Assembly (NCBI GenBank): GCA_916048095.2
Contig: OU696570.1
Coordinates: 1,980,001-2,044,000, forward strand
Length of the DNA: 64,000 bases
Reading direction: 5' to 3'
From: Sacculina carcini
Taxonomy: Eukaryota; Arthropoda; Thecostraca; Sacculinidae
A program made the position numbers and the translations under genes. Each line of letters opens with the position of its first letter. The stretch's first letter is position 1. The notes beneath the pieces were generated by a model. It did not search any database, was not told where the DNA came from, and worked only from the letters and a program-made list of their open reading frames with translations. Below, one piece after another: positions 29,593 to 43,735 of this stretch.

Positions 29593-32210
29593 CCAATGTT
29601 CCCATATGGGAACATTTGCAGTACGATGTTTGACAACCATTAAATGACATTTTTTACCAATAAATTCCTAATATTTGTATATGTTTCGAGAGAAGAGAAA
29701 ACGTGCAACTAGCAAATAACAAAATTATAAATATGCAATGAATAATTTATGTGCTATAAATCCTCAAACTTTACCATTTTCATTTTCTGTAGCTGATACA
29801 TTTAAGAGTACACTTCGACTACTAATTTGATTCCATTGTTCTTGATGTTAGATCTAATTATTAACAATAACAAGATTATGACAAGATAAGATCACAATAA
29901 CAAGATTATGATAATTGTACTGATACCAAATATTTCAAATTATATATGTAAATCACTTTGTGAGAGCAAGACAAAGTTCAATGTTCCCACATGGGAACAT
30001 TTGCGTTTTGCGGACAAAAACGTTACAGAAGTTTGCCATCATGTAAGTCACGTGCGCGATATGCTCGCTCACCAAACTAAAGTATCAAATTGCATCGTAT
30101 TGACTGCATGACGCGATACATTGACAGTTTTCGTCACAGTGTTGGTCAGTTATGTGTTGATTGTGTTGGACCAGTGTAGAATTGTTTTATATCAAAGTTT
30201 GGATAATGGCTGCTAAAGGAAGTATGGTTACGTTTTCTGAGGCGATGGAGACTTTGGAAGAGATGTCAAATCCAAGAAATGTCGTAATTTTACCTCCAGA
30301 GAATGGAGATTGCGATATGGAAAATGATATTGAGGATATTGACAAAAACATGGTCAGCGATGAAGAAGCATTTGAGCCAGCCGGACATCTTCAAGTGGAG
30401 GAAGACAACCACGATGACAGCTGGACTTTGACAACATATCCCAGACGAAGGTGGAGCAAAAACTCCGGACTCAAAACAACTATCGATATTGAGCAAGAAC
30501 CGAAGCTTTGTGAATCTCACCCAAGTCTTTCCGATTTATCACCATTCCAGATGTGACAGCGGTTTTTTTCTGGTGAAATTGTGGACATGATTGTAAGTCA
30601 AACAAATTTGTACGCGACGAGAGACAAAAACGCAGCCGGTTTGATTGTACAGACTAATGATATCAACGCATTTTTGGGCATATTGCTTCTGTCTGGATAT
30701 CACAAAGTGCCAGAGGAGAGACACTACTGTTCTGCTCAACCTGATCCGGGAGTAAAATTTGTCTCCGATGCAATGTCCCGGCAGCAATTTCAAACGTTGA
30801 AAAGTTTTGTCCACTTTGCTGACAACAGAAATCTGCAGACAGGAGACAAGCTCGCCAAGATTCGGCCGCTTTACACGCTGCTACATCAAACTCTCATCAA
30901 GCACGGCATTTTCCACGAAGAACTGAGCATCGACGAGTCCATGGTGCCACACTATGGAAGGCACTCCGCAAAAATGATCACACGTGGAAAACCAATACGA
31001 GTTGGCTACAAAGTGTGGGCACTGTGCGGCAATGATGGCTATCCGTATCACCTGGATATCTACGCTGACAAGGAACAAAAACAAAAACTGCCTCTCAGTA
31101 CCTCAGTTGGCAATCGTATGGTCGATGTGATTATGAACAGTTCTTCGCCTACGCAACATACATTGTACTTGGACATTTTTTTCACATCATACTACCTACT
31201 GAAGTCACTGGCAGAAAAAAATATAAAAATTACCGGCACTGTTCGTGAAAAAAGAACTGCTGGAGCGTCTCGACTGTTAAAATCTGACATGGACATGAGA
31301 AACTTTCGAGAGGTAGTTTTTACCACAGAAGTGACGGACTAGTGTATGTCTGCAAATGGCATGACAACTCTATTGTCACCATTGCAAGCAATCACGAAAC
31401 TCATTTTCCTGTGAAAGAAGCTGTTCGTTAGAAAGAAGTTGTTCCCAACATCATTAGAAAATAAACGAAGGCATGGGAGGCGTTGATTTGATGAATCGCC
31501 TTCTGGCAACGTATCGACCTGGAATCAGAGGAAAAAAATGGTACTGGCCTCTGTTTTCAAACGCTCTCAATTTATCGGTTGATGCTGCTTGGCGCTTACA
31601 TAGCAATTCAGTCGAGAATGCTCTTTTCCATCTTGATTCCAGGAGAGAAGTGGCAATGTGTTTACTGAAATCGTCAGACAGCGGTCAAGACACTGGATTG
31701 CACAGCACAGTCAACCCGCCTGTTGATATCCGCTATGACAAGATCGGCCATAAAAAAGCAAGCTGCAAGCAGGGTAGATGCGTAGTATGCAAGAGTAATA
31801 CAAGGTATCGCTGCTCCAAATGCTTGGTTCGACTCCACTGCGATAAGAACACTGCGTGTGCCCATATATATCACACAAGATGAAATTATATTTGTGAATT
31901 TTGATGTTTTATAATTGTTTTTGTATTCATGACATTTCAATAAACAACTATTTGACCTAACAGTGTCTGCATTGACCATTTGGAACAATATTGTTAGATA
32001 TATAACAAGGGTGAAACAGTGCTGAGTGAAAACTGTAACTTTTTGATCATATAACGCTCAATGTTCCCACATGGGAACATACCCATAACTCAAAAAATAT
32101 TTGATGAATCTTGATAATTTTTTCAAAGAATATACAATGTGTTGCCACAACATTCCCAACAAAATTTCATGTTTTTAACTCAAGCCCTTCTATGTGTGGG
32201 ATGATAAAGG
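29582..32210 (+). mobile_element. piggyBac-type transposon, copy 2
   Basis: 2629 bp between TTAA at 29578-29581 and 32211-32214, with the same CCTTTATC ends and internal palindromes as copy 1. It differs from copy 1 by scattered substitutions only. Confidence 0.9.
30206..31883 (+). pseudogene. piggyBac transposase, copy 2
   Basis: It has the same reading pattern as copy 1: TGA at 30554-30556, TAG at 31340-31342 followed by a frame change, and a C-terminal segment from 31473 to 31883. The first and third catalytic Asp are kept (IDESMVPHYG, GGVDLMN). Near the second Asp the usual LDNFFTSYD reads LDIFFTSYY, so the adjacent Asn and a downstream Asp are changed, further private damage. The Cys-rich tail is intact. 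Confidence 0.88.
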
Positions 32211-32287
32211 TTAACACGTATTTGATAAGCTTTTAATCGTGACTAAGGAATAGATTCCACTGTAGAATGGAATGTAGAATAGATTAT

Positions 32288-32658
32288 GTTATCCAATTAG
32301 GCCCGAAGGGCCGAATTGATGGTATTTTTTTGCCCTGCACTGATTGCAAATTTTCTAAATGTCTGTTTGTATCCTATCTCCTCCTAAACCACTGGACCGA
32401 TTTTGATGAAACTTGGTCCCTAGGGGTAAAATGGACGCAAGAAGGCAATAGGCTATGTTTTGTTGACCTCTAAGGTCATTTTTAAGGTCATTGAGGTCAT
32501 TTGTGTCTGTTTACCCTATCTCCTCCTAAACCACTGGACCGATTTGGATGAAACTTGGTCCCTAGGGGTAAAATGGATGCAAGAAGGTCATAGGCTACGT
32601 TTTGTTGACCTCCGAGGTCATTTAAAGGTCATTGAGGTCATTTGTGTTTGTGCTCAAC
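32288..32658 (+). repeat. forward module arm, unit 2
   Basis: Two ~141-bp modules. Unlike the other units it keeps the terminal block TTAGGCCCGAAGGGCCGAA at 32297-32315, the mirror image of the hairpin closing the reverse arm, supporting long terminal inverted repeats about 5.3 kb apart. Confidence 0.75.
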
Positions 32659-33867
32659 AGAATTGACAGTTTTTCATATCCACAGATGAAAATTTTGTCT
32701 TCTACAAGATGATATATTTTTCAAATATGTAGTGTTAACATTCCAAAAGATATAACCGTTTATTCAAGACCATTTCATTTCCACCGACGACTGATAGATT
32801 TAACACAGCGATCAATGGAGACAATGGCCGATCCAGGAATTTTGCAGGGGGGCTTAGCCTCCTTGAAATACGTTATTAAAAATGTCCTTCACATGCAATG
32901 TTTTCCATTCCATTTTATGAATTCCTCCGCACAACGGGCGGGTTTTAATGCTAGTTTTGATATATATTCTAAAAAAACTTTTTAACAAGCCATTATAAAA
33001 TATTTAGCCCCACTATAAATATTTACTTCATCCGCCTATGATTTCTCGCTGCTGCGAAATCAACATCTGAATTTATGTGCAAAGCGCATGACGTATTCGC
33101 TAGAGCGCTAGCGTTCAGGACAAAATCTAGCTAAAAATCTAAAATGAAAACCTTCATATTTAGACTTTCCTATTGGTTAATAGTTGTTATGGGTTTACTT
33201 TTTTCTATATGAATTTGTATTTGTTTTCTTTTATGAATTCAAAATTTATTGTATTTGTATAATATTTGTTCCGCACAACGGGCGGGTTTCAATGCTATAT
33301 GGTGATGTTGAGTTATAAATATTATGGTGATAGATGGTGATGTTAAGTTATAAATATTATTTTGGAAACATTATGATGAAAAAGTTTGGTCATTTTTCAT
33401 TGTTTCGTGTCTGAGTTCTGAATTATTCAGCACGACGGGCAGGTTTAAATATGAGGCGGTTAAAGCAAACTATTTTGTCAAAATAAATATAAAAATATAG
33501 AATTTTATACTTTTTTATGGGTTTACTCTTTTCTTTTTCAATTCATATTCCATTTCTCTTATGAATTGCATACAAATTTAATAGTATGAATTGTTCCGCA
33601 CGACGGGCGGGTTTACATGCTAGAATTTTCATGGTCTGTTACGTGTTTGTGTTCTGAATTATTCCGCACGACGGGCAGGGTCATATATGAGGCGGATCGA
33701 GGGCTATTTTGTCCAAATTAAAATGAAAATATTCACATTTAAACATTTATATTGGTTAGCATATTTACAGATTAAATTTTTTACTTTTAAATTTGTATTA
33801 ATTTTATTTTATAAATTGAATATTAATTACATGTTATGAACTGTTCCGCACGACGGGCGGCTTTAAA

Positions 33868-34149
33868 TCTATATATATAAAAGAAATTCTCTGTCTGTCT
33901 GTGTGTGTATGTATGCTTGAATATGAGGTTAAAATAACTGGACGGGCTCAATGATATAAATCAGTGGTTTCAAACGTAAAAGAAGCGATGGATCATTTAT
34001 GAAATAAATATGTCCCGCAGACAGAAACTATAGACAATAAAACGTTCAATTTCACCGTGTATAAAGCATTCTTATACAAAACTAACGGATTTGTCATCAA
34101 GATCCAGAACGGATCGACACGATCCACAACGGGCGGGCTTATATGCTAG
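33868..34149 (+). mobile_element. Helitron-like short element, unit 2
   Basis: Duplicate of 20505-20786, with only a couple of substitutions (for example ACTGGACGGG for ACTGGGCGGG). Same TC start, hairpin and CTAG end. Confidence 0.45.
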
Positions 34150-34429
34150 ACATTTAGGTTAGGTTACGTCAAGAAATGATCACTAACTAGGGGTTGAGTT
34201 TGTGTCGGGTTGAGTTTGTGTGTGAAGTACTAGACAATAAAAGCATTATAACTTATTGCTATGTTTATCTTCTGGTCCCAAATTATTTCATCATTTCGCT
34301 TCTTCTTTACCCTCTTATGTAATCTGTCCATAATGTGTAGTTGGTTTAGGATATCAAGGCCGAATTGGGGGTATGCAGCTTTGGATCTGGTTTGTGGCCA
34401 GACAAAGCTGCACGTCTACATAATTTGTA

Positions 34430-34640
34430 AAGTAATGTAATGTATTGTATGTATGTAATGTAATGTATTGAGGTAATTTATGTAATTTATTGATGAAATT
34501 TATGTAATGTACTGATGCAATTCATGTAATGTATTGATGCAATTTATGTAATGTATTGATGTAATTTATGTAATGTATGTAATGTATTGATGTAATGTAT
34601 GTAATGTATTGATGTACTGTAGAATGCAATGTAGAATGGA
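34430..34640. repeat. AT-rich minisatellite, unit 2
   Basis: Matches 21062-21270 with the same ~22-bp period and essentially the same repeat count. Confidence 0.8.
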
Positions 34641-35047
34641 GCAATGTACACATGAATGGCGGGTATAAATTATAACGGAATATACAGTGATACCTCAGCT
34701 GACGAACATAATTGGTTCCCAGAAAGTGTGTATTAGGCTAAACGTTTGTCTTCCCAACATTCATTTTCCATAGTAAACCATTAAAATGGGAATAATCTGT
34801 TCCCAGGTCCGCATAAAACAATATTTTTTACTAAATACGCCTTAAAACTACACAAAAATACACCTTACTTTATGTATAATACATGTATTATTGTAATGTA
34901 ATTAAGTAAGTATATTTTGTAACACTGACATTGAACATTGAACATTGAAATGTTATGGTTCATGACCTCATTCACTGAAATATCGGGTACGTTATTAGTG
35001 ATCAAACTATGATTGCAAGTTACACCAGTGATCATTGATCGTCGAGT

Positions 35048-35143
35048 ATGGTGAAAGAAAACGAGCAAATGTTTGGCATGTTTCTCACCTCAGAAATGCA
35101 CTTTTTCTCACTGTGGCATAAGAATGCGCCCCCATTACATTGA
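35048..35143 (+). pseudogene. short ORF with hypervariable centre, unit 2 (truncated)
   Basis: Same start and flanks as the unit 1 ORF, but a single change in the variable segment makes TGA at 35141-35143, so only 31 codons remain; the conserved C-terminal part (EIMRHNNHV...) continues in frame beyond it. This argues that the ORF is not under strict protein-level constraint, at least in this copy. Confidence 0.3.
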
Positions 35144-35146
35144 GCT
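35090..35146. other. hypervariable 57-nt segment, unit 2
   Basis: Closest to unit 1 (7 differences by eye, mostly in the left 25 bases) and sharing only the first 11 bases with unit 4. Confidence 0.8.
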
Positions 35147-37588
35147 GAAATAATGCGTCACAACAATCATGTTATTGTTCAGCTTATCTTCATGAATCAT
35201 ACGAGTATAAAAGTGAATAATTCTGCCCTATTGGACGAGTCATAAGATGCCATTAATATTCCGGTTTAATGCGTCCAACACGTATAATGCACACCATCTA
35301 TGAAAAATATATGCTGATTCAACTATATGAGCAAATAAAAACACAAAACTTGCAAATCATTAAGCAAATTAATTTTTGTTGTTGCATATTTTGCATATAT
35401 AACGCACACAGGTACATCAGAAGTACAGTTAAATATAAACACAGATGAATATTTTTACCGCAAGTACCAATATATTTGTGTAACTGTAATATAATGTTAT
35501 TTGACACGTTTATGATCAAGACTCGTTCACAATTTGTTCGGCAAGATAATACGCTGTATGGCTATCATAGAAGAATTGCAGCGTATAAATGGAAAAACGG
35601 ATACAAAAAACATTTAGTTCACATAGTTCAAGACAAGCATAAACAGAACCGATGTCGAGGCCCCATTAAAAATACAGCACCATTATAATAGAGGTCCAAC
35701 TTTTGGAAAATGCAGTCACGAGCAGCCCTTTGGTCTCCTGGGGACTTACAGTACTTGTATGCGCTACTTTACGATATAATTTAGTATCATTCGTGAAGCA
35801 ACGGGGTACCTCAACACTCGAGGCATCCTGCCGGGGGTTTGGGGGCGGTTGCTGCGGCTTTGAACATGACATGGGAAAATACAGTGGAATATTATTGTAT
35901 CGTTAAATATATTGTATTCGTTCAAATATTACTAAATAAAATGAGATTGATCAGAGATAAGATGACCCACCACAGTTCTTCTCATCTGTTCCGTCATTAC
36001 AATAATCTTCTCCGTCACAAATCCATTCCTGTATAAAAAATGAACAGTTTAAAACACTGTGTATCTGTGCAGGAGTGCATTTACAAATGCATGATAACAC
36101 AACACATTACATATTATATTAAAAAACAAGGCTGTCAAACAGTCAGATATCAACGTGGCCGTTGCTCGCCAATATGTTCCAATCAATCATTGCATATTTA
36201 GCAATGTGTGTGCTGAATATTGATTACATTGGATTATCATTGGTGCCATCTACCTAAAACAACATGAAAATTATATCATCGTCTAGAAAGTTTTGAAGTA
36301 TCCACTCCTTATATATCAGCAATGTCGATGCTATAAAAAATATACCATTGTGCAGACAACATTTCTAAAAGATAGACAACTTGTAGCCAATATAAAATCC
36401 TAAATGTGAAATTGACAAATTGTTTTTCCTCAATCCGCCTCATATTTAAAGCTGCCCGTCGTGCGGACTAATTCAGAACTCAAACACGAAACAAACACAA
36501 AGACAATTGATGAAAAATGACTAAACATTGTCATCGAATGCTTCTAAAATATATTTATAACTTAATATCATTCCCAACATCATTTGCTAAAGTACTGATC
36601 TAGTTTTGCCGCTTTAATATTTACTGCTAAAATTTTATTTTCCGCTATAATTTAAACCCAATATATCCTGACCCAAACCTACCAAGCCCAACCTAACCAT
36701 CCCGTCCAAACCTAACGCAGCCTTATATGAGGTGATATAACTTATCAGTTTGTGAACACATAAAACCGATTCGATCATAATTTATAATTAAGTAGAAGTG
36801 CAGCTTTGTCTGGCCACAAACCAGATCCAAAGCTGCATACCCCCAATTCGGCCTTGATATCCTAAACCAACTACACATTATGGACAGATTACATCCGCGG
36901 GATGAGGCCGAATTCGCGGGATGAGGACGGAGGGGGGAGATCACTGTCTCTTTTTAACTTCTTTTGTTTCTTCCTTCTTCGAATATTTCTTTTGAAGATT
37001 GTTGTGAATGCGAGATGCGAGCTGCCGCCGACAAAACAAACATCGACGGCGGCAGCGTTTGGCGGAAAACGGGAACGACGAAAAATCCATCGACAAACAT
37101 ACAAAAAAAGTCCTCAAACAGACACAAATGACCTCAATGACCTTGAAAATGACCACAGAGGTAAAAAACCAAGCCTATGACCTTCTTGCATCCATGTTAC
37201 CCCTAGGGACCAAGTTTCATCAAAATTGGTCCAGTGGTTTAGGAGGAGATAGGATAAACAGACACAAATGACCTCAATGACCGTGAAAATGACCTCAAAG
37301 GTCAACAAAACCTAACCTATGACCTTCTTGCATCCATGTTACCCCTAGGGACCGAATTTCATCAAAATCGGTCCAGTGGCTTAGGAGGAGATAGGGTAAA
37401 CAGACACAAATGACCTCAATGACCTTGAAAATGACCTCGGAGGTCACAAAACTCAGCCTATGACCTTCTTGCATCCATTTTACCCCTAAAGACTAAGTTT
37501 CATCGAAATCGGTCCAGTGGTTTAGGAGATAGGATACAAACAGACATTTAGACAATTTGCAATCAGTGCAGTGCAAAAAAATCAAAAT

Positions 37589-37613
37589 CAATTCGGCCCT
37601 TCGGGCCGAATTG
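37589..37613. repeat. terminal hairpin of the reverse arm, unit 2
   Basis: An 11-bp perfect stem, CAATTCGGCCC, with loop TTC and GGGCCGAATTG. Also perfect in units 3 and 4; one mismatch in unit 1. Confidence 0.8.
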
Positions 37614-38488
37614 GATAAAAAGCCTGAGATTATTTACTCCACGGCCTAAAACAAGCGGCCCACCAATACTTTTCTCGCAGCCAGCCAATATAGTATAGAA
37701 ACAAAAGTGTTAGACAGTAACCGTTCATCACATATATTTTATAATGAGATTTAATTATATATTATTTAATTCACATTTTATGAGTGAGTCTGGGTCATGA
37801 AGTCAAGTCCGTGAGTTTTGTATATGGATCCAATATTCAATTCAATATTCAATCACCTATTGTGTATAGTTGTTGCCCGCCTGCCATTGCTATTTCATAA
37901 AAATGAGCCATCGCTTCGTTCATGTTTGAAAACCCTGATCTGCACCATTGAGGCCACGCAAATATGCTTGCTCAAATTCAAGCATAGATAGACAACAGTA
38001 AGCTCAGACAGACACAAACTTTGCTTCTACGGTTGTTTTGTTTTCAAATAGTGTAAATATTGAGGACAATAAAGCCTTTCTATTCACACCATCAATGATT
38101 GGAGCTAATATGATGCATTCTTAATTGTGATTGGGCTTCAGTCAAATTAAATAAGTGTATATTCATGTGTAATCGCAAGTGTCCTTGCGAATACTGCACA
38201 TGATATCCAATAGAATTTATGAATCTTGTACACAATTTGCCGCTTTGGCCTAACACATTTTCTTGTGCAAAAAATGTGGTCATTTTCGAGTTAAACGGCC
38301 GTAACATTTTTATGAAACTTGACATGCTAATAATTGTAGGCGATAAAATCTCCTACATGATGATTCAATTTCTATAGATATAACCCTAGTAATTAGTGCA
38401 TAATAGTTGATGAATTGTATCCTTACTTTGGAAGAAACATGTATTATATTCGTTGCATGTGTGTCCAGTATGTATTGTGTAAAATTAA

Positions 38489-38827
38489 CTAAAGGTTAAA
38501 GGTTAAATGCCCAAGTGGCAGCTTCTACACGGGAAGAAGCCGAAGCTTATGAACACGCAGGCGTGCCCCGTGCAGCTCGCTGCCACCGCAGAACCGACCC
38601 TCTCCACGCTATGACGCCACAAGGACGGAAGACGTATTAGAGAGGACCACCTCCCCAGAATGCATGGCACAACTCATGACTGATATCTGGTACCATCATT
38701 TTCTGCTGGGTGGACAGGGGCTGTGGGATTTTAGAATTCGCCCAATGAAATTCTGCTCCGCCGGTTTCGAACCACGGACCTCCCGCTTGTGTGGCGGCTG
38801 TGCTAACAACTGCACCACGGAGTCCAC
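38489..38827 (-). mobile_element. tRNA-derived SINE, unit 2
   Basis: Same locus and structure as 27549-27885. B box GGTTCGAAACC is intact, but the anticodon-like loop reads CACACAAG, so the stem has changed. Head begins near 38827, tail of TTTAACC repeats at 38489-38507 on plus. Confidence 0.8.
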
Positions 38828-39627
38828 AAGCTTTACTAAGTTCTAATCTACCTTGCAAATTTCACTTGAACACCGGGCGACCAAAAATATATAACTTTTA
38901 TTCTTTTTTCGCACCAACTATTTATCACATATGAGAATAAATAATACCATTGTGCTGGAAATTGAGCCTTCTACAATACGGTATAACGTTTAATTTTCTG
39001 ATATGTATTTAAATAAAGTGACAGCGATGTTTGAGAATTTTCATATCCATGTATAAGCTGTTGTTACACCGATGCAAAATGTCGAAATGGAAAAAAATAT
39101 AAAACAACGTATATTTTAGATATGTAATTCCTTATAAGGGTGCCGGGAACTTTTGAAAGGCTTGCCAAGGATGCCTCAAAATAGAAAGGGTTGGGAACCA
39201 CTGACTTAAGCAAATGATGTTGGAGAATGATGTGAACGTATAAATATGCTTTGCAATGTGATGATAAATGTACCAGGAATAATATGTAGAGGAACATATA
39301 TAGCGATGTACACTAAAAATAACAAACGTATGCATATGATTCATTAGCGGAAGCATTAACCAGGAATTATAGGCATGAAATAATATTTATCATTTTTAAT
39401 TGTTTTCCTTTCGTGTTTGATATATAAATTTTTCCTCACGACGGGTTGGTTTAAATATGAGGCGGGTTGAATGAATAATTTTTCGTCAATTATTGGAATA
39501 CGAATATGCAAACTTGTACTTGAACTTTTCTATTGGTTTGTATTTTTCACTTTATCGTTTTATATTATGTTGTGTCTTTGCTTACTTCAGCGATAGCTCA
39601 GAAAAATACAAGTTCGCCAGAACTGAA

Positions 39628-39630
<3 letters not shown>

Positions 39631-39722
<92 letters not shown>
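39631..39722. repeat. TA microsatellite, unit 2 (expanded)
   Basis: About 46 TA units, the longest of the four equivalent loci. Confidence 0.95.
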
Positions 39723-39725
<3 letters not shown>

Positions 39726-40583
39726 TTCAATATTCACATAAAAAACAAGCATAACACAAAGAAATCCACAGAGCAAAAGCTCAGCACTCCGACCTGCTAT
39801 ATCCGCAGGCACGCACTCACTGTCTGTGTCTGGCTGTCTATATTTATATGTCTTTCTTCATAAATTTCGAAGAATTATAATAAAAATAGAATACACAACA
39901 TATTAGATTCACTATTACTTGATATTCCGTTTGTTTTATAAAATGTTCCGCACGACGGGCAGGTATAAAATATGCAAATTTAAATATACTTTAAGATATG
40001 GGTTTGAAATATGCTAAGCTGACAAAATTTAAATTTGCATCGACAATTTTTCTTTAATATCGGGTGACCAGGCTTCATCATTTTTTCGTTATTACTCACC
40101 AACTATTTATTACACATCTAATATATTATTCCACAGTACTGGAACTTTTGTCCTCTACAATACGGTATAATTGTATATTTGCCAAGGTGTACAGTAAACA
40201 CGTTACGGGTGCAAAAATTTAAAATGATCCGTTGCAAATTTTGGAAAGAAAGGCTCCCATTTGAACATATTTTAGACATTAATTGGTTTAAACCATACAA
40301 GCCCTCCTGGGTCTATATCTAGAGCCGGCCCTAATAAGTCATTCGTCTCTACCAGTCAGCTTGCGAGATTCAACTGTTGTCAGTCGACAGGCTGGAAACA
40401 ATATACTTCATACATCTTATATTTGAGAATCACACATAATTTCCGCTATTTGGAGGTGTGCTATATAAGTGGGGACCCATAGATTATTCCGATATTTGGA
40501 GTTTTCCGGCATTCGGAAGTTAATATTTTAGGATATAATATTGAGGATATAATATTGATAATAATATTGAGGATAAAGGTTAA

Positions 40584-43211
40584 CCTTTATCCTCCAAATG
40601 TTCCCATATGGGAACATTTGCAGTACGATGTTTGACAACCATTTAATGACATTTTTTACCAATAAATTCCTAATATTTGTATATGTTTCGAGAGAAGAGA
40701 AAACGTGCAACTAGCAAATAACAAAATTATAAATATGCAATGAATAATTTATGTGCTATAAATCCTCAAACTTTACCATTTTCATTTTCTGTAGCTGATA
40801 CATTTAAGAGTACACTTCGACTACTAATTTGATTCCATTGTTCTTGATGTTAGATCTAATTATTAACAATAACAAGATTATGACAAGATAAGATCACAAT
40901 AACAAGATTATGATAATTGTACTGATACCAAATATTTCAAATTATATATGTAAATCACTTTGTGAGAGCAAGACAAAGTTCAATGTTCCCACATGGGAAC
41001 ATTTGCGTTTTGCGGACAAAAACGTTACAGAAGTTTGCCATCATGTAAGTCACGTGCGCGATATGCTCGCTCACCAAACTGAATTATCAAATTGCATCGT
41101 ATTGACTGCATGACGCGATACATTGACAGTTTTCGTCACAGTGTTGGTCAGTTATGTGTTGATTGTGTTGGACCAGTGTAGAATTGTTTTATATCAAAGT
41201 TTGGATAATGGCTGCTAAAGGAAGTATAGTTACGTTTTCTGAGGCGATGGAGACTTTGGAAGAGAAGTCAAATCCAAGAAATGTTGTAATTTTACCTCCA
41301 GAGAGTGGAGATTGCGATATGGAAAATGATATTGAGGATATTGACAAAAACATGGTCAGCGATGAAGAAGCATTTGAGCCAGCCGGACATCTTCAAGTGG
41401 AGGCAGACAACCACGATGACAGCTGGACTTTGACAACATATCCCAGACCAAGGTGGAGCAAAAACTCCGGACTCAAAACACCTATCGATATTGAGCAAGT
41501 ACCGAAGCTTTGTGAATCTCACCCAAGTCTTTCCGATTTATCACCATTTCAGATGTGACAGCGGTTTTTTTCCGGTGAAATTGTGGACATGATTGTAAGT
41601 CAAACAAATTTGTACGCGACGAGAGACAAAAACGCAGCCGGTTTGATTGTACAGACTAATGATATCAACGCATTTTTGGGCATATTGCTTCTGTCTGGAT
41701 ATCACAAAGTGCCAGAGGAGAGACACTACTGTTCTGCTCAACCTGATCCGGGAGTAAAATTTGTCTCCGATGCAATGTCCCGGCAGCAATTTCAAACGTT
41801 GAAAAGTTTTGTCCACTTTGCTGACAACAGAAATCTGCAGACAGGAGACAAGCTCGCCAAGATTCGGCCGCTTTACACGCTGCTACATCAAACTCTCATC
41901 AAGCACGGTATTTTCCACGAAAAACTGAGCATCGACGAGTCCATGGTGCCATACTATGGAAGGCACTCGCAAAAATGATCACACGTGGAAAACCAATACG
42001 AGTTGGCTACAAAGTGTGGGCACTGTGTGGCAATGACGGCTATCCATATCACCTGGATATCTACGCTGGCAAGGAACAAAAACAAAAACTGCCTCTCAGT
42101 ACCTCAGTTGGCAATCGTATGGTCGATGTGATTATGAACAGTTCTTCGCCTACGCAACATACATTGTACTTGGACAACTTTTTCACATCATACGACCTAC
42201 TGAAGTCACTGGCAGAAAAAAATATGAAAATTACCGGCACTGTTCGTGAAAAAAGAACTGCTGGAGCGTCTCGACTGTTAAAATCTGATATGGACATGAG
42301 AAACTTTCGAGAGGTAGTTTTTACCACAGAAGTGACGGACTAGTGTATGTCTGCAAATGGCATGACAACTCTATTGTCACCATTGCAAGCAATCACGAAA
42401 CTCATTTTCCTGTGAAAGAAGTTGTTCGTTAGAAAGAAGTTGTTCCCAACATCATTAGAAAATAAACGAAGGCATGGGAGGCGTTGATTTGATGAATCGC
42501 CTTCTGGCAACGTATCGACCTGGAATCAGAGGAAAAAAATGGTACTGGCCTCTGTTTTCAAACGCTCTCAATTTATCGGTTGATGCTGCTTGGCGCTTAC
42601 ATAGCAATTCAGTCGAGAATGCTCTTTTCCATCTTGATTCCAGGAGAGAAGTGGCAATGTGTTTACTGAAATCGTCAGACAGCGGTCAAGACACTGGATT
42701 GCACAGCACAGTCAACCCGCCTGTTGATATCCGCTATGACAAGATCGGCCATAAAAAAGCAAGCTGCAAGCAGGGTAGATGTGTAGTATGCAAGAGTAAT
42801 ACAAGCTATCGCTGCTCCAAATGCTTGGTTCGACTCCACTGCGATAAGAACACTGAGTGTGCTGATATATATCACACAAGATGAAATTTTATTTGTGAAT
42901 TTTGATGTTTTATAATTGTTTTTGTATTCATGACATTTCAATAAACAACTATTTGACCTAACAGTGTCTGCATTGACCATTTGGAACAATATTGTTAGAT
43001 ATATAACAAGGGTGAAACAGTGCTGAGTGAAAACTGTAAGTTTTTGATCATATAACGCTCAATTTTCCCACATGGGAACATACCCATAACTCAAAAAATA
43101 TTCGATGAATCTTGATTATTTTTTCAAAGAATATACAATGTGTTGCCACAACAATACCAACAAAATTTCATGTTTTTAACTCAAGCCCTTCTATGTGTGG
43201 GATGATAAAGG
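40584..43211 (+). mobile_element. piggyBac-type transposon, copy 3
   Basis: 2628 bp between TTAA at 40580-40583 and 43212-43215. The left end reads CCTTTATCCTCCAA, one base off copy 1, and the right palindrome begins AATTTTCCCA, a changed site. Confidence 0.9.
41208..42884 (+). pseudogene. piggyBac transposase, copy 3 (extra frameshift)
   Basis: It shares the TGA (41556-41558), the TAG and frame change after EVVFTTEVTD (42341-42343) and the isolated C-terminal segment (42474-42884). In addition one C is missing in GGCACTCGC near 41967, which cuts the DDE domain into ORFs 41583-41978 and 41975-42343. The tail carries CKSNTSYRC and TECADIYH variants. The three catalytic Asp codons are still present but in different frames. 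Confidence 0.9.
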
Positions 43212-43286
43212 TTAACACGTATTTGATAAGCTTTTAATCGTGACTAAGGAATAGATTCCACTGTAGAATGGAATGTATAATGGAGT

Positions 43287-43735
43287 ATGTCATCCATTGG
43301 TATTTTTTGCCCTGCACTGATTGCAAATTTTCTAAATGTCTGTTTGTATCCTATCTCCTCCTAAACCACTTGACCGATTTTGATGAAACTTGGTCCCTAG
43401 GGGTAAAATGGACGAAAGAAGGCAATAGGTTATGTTTTGTTGACCTCTAAGGTCATTTTCAAGGTCATTGAGGTCATTTGTGTCTGTTTACCCTATCTCC
43501 TCCAAAACCACTGGACCGATTTTGATGAAACTTGGTCCCTAGGGGTAAAATGGATGCAAGAAGGTCATAGGCTATGTTTTGTTGACCTCCGAGGTCATTT
43601 AAAGGTCATTGAGGTCATTTGTGTTTGTTTACCCTATCTCCTCCTAAACCACTGGACCGATTTTGATGAAGCTTGGTCCCTAGGGTAAAATGGATGCAAG
43701 AATGTCATAGGCTAGGTGTTGTTGCATATAAATAT
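43287..43735 (+). repeat. forward module arm, unit 3 (three modules)
   Basis: Modules start with CTCCTAAACC-like motifs at about 43358, 43500 and 43641, giving periods of 142 and 141 bp. Unit 4 has one module and units 1 and 2 have two, so the number changes by unequal exchange. Confidence 0.8.

Larger units (their letters stand above)
29578..40579 (+). repeat. array unit 2 (11.00 kb)
   Basis: Colinear with unit 1 but lacking the 2289 bp that in unit 1 lies between two ATAGAC motifs; the join is at 36372-36377. Contains a forward arm (32288-32658), GC-box modules, a Helitron-like copy, a minisatellite, a variable segment, a reverse arm (37102-37616), a SINE, a hAT-like end and a long TA run. 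37620-38488 and 39203-39560 are AT-rich with no gene. Confidence 0.9.

Noticed and set aside
39493..39812. ORFs rich in IYIYIY on both strands
   Set aside because: They only read through the TA microsatellite.
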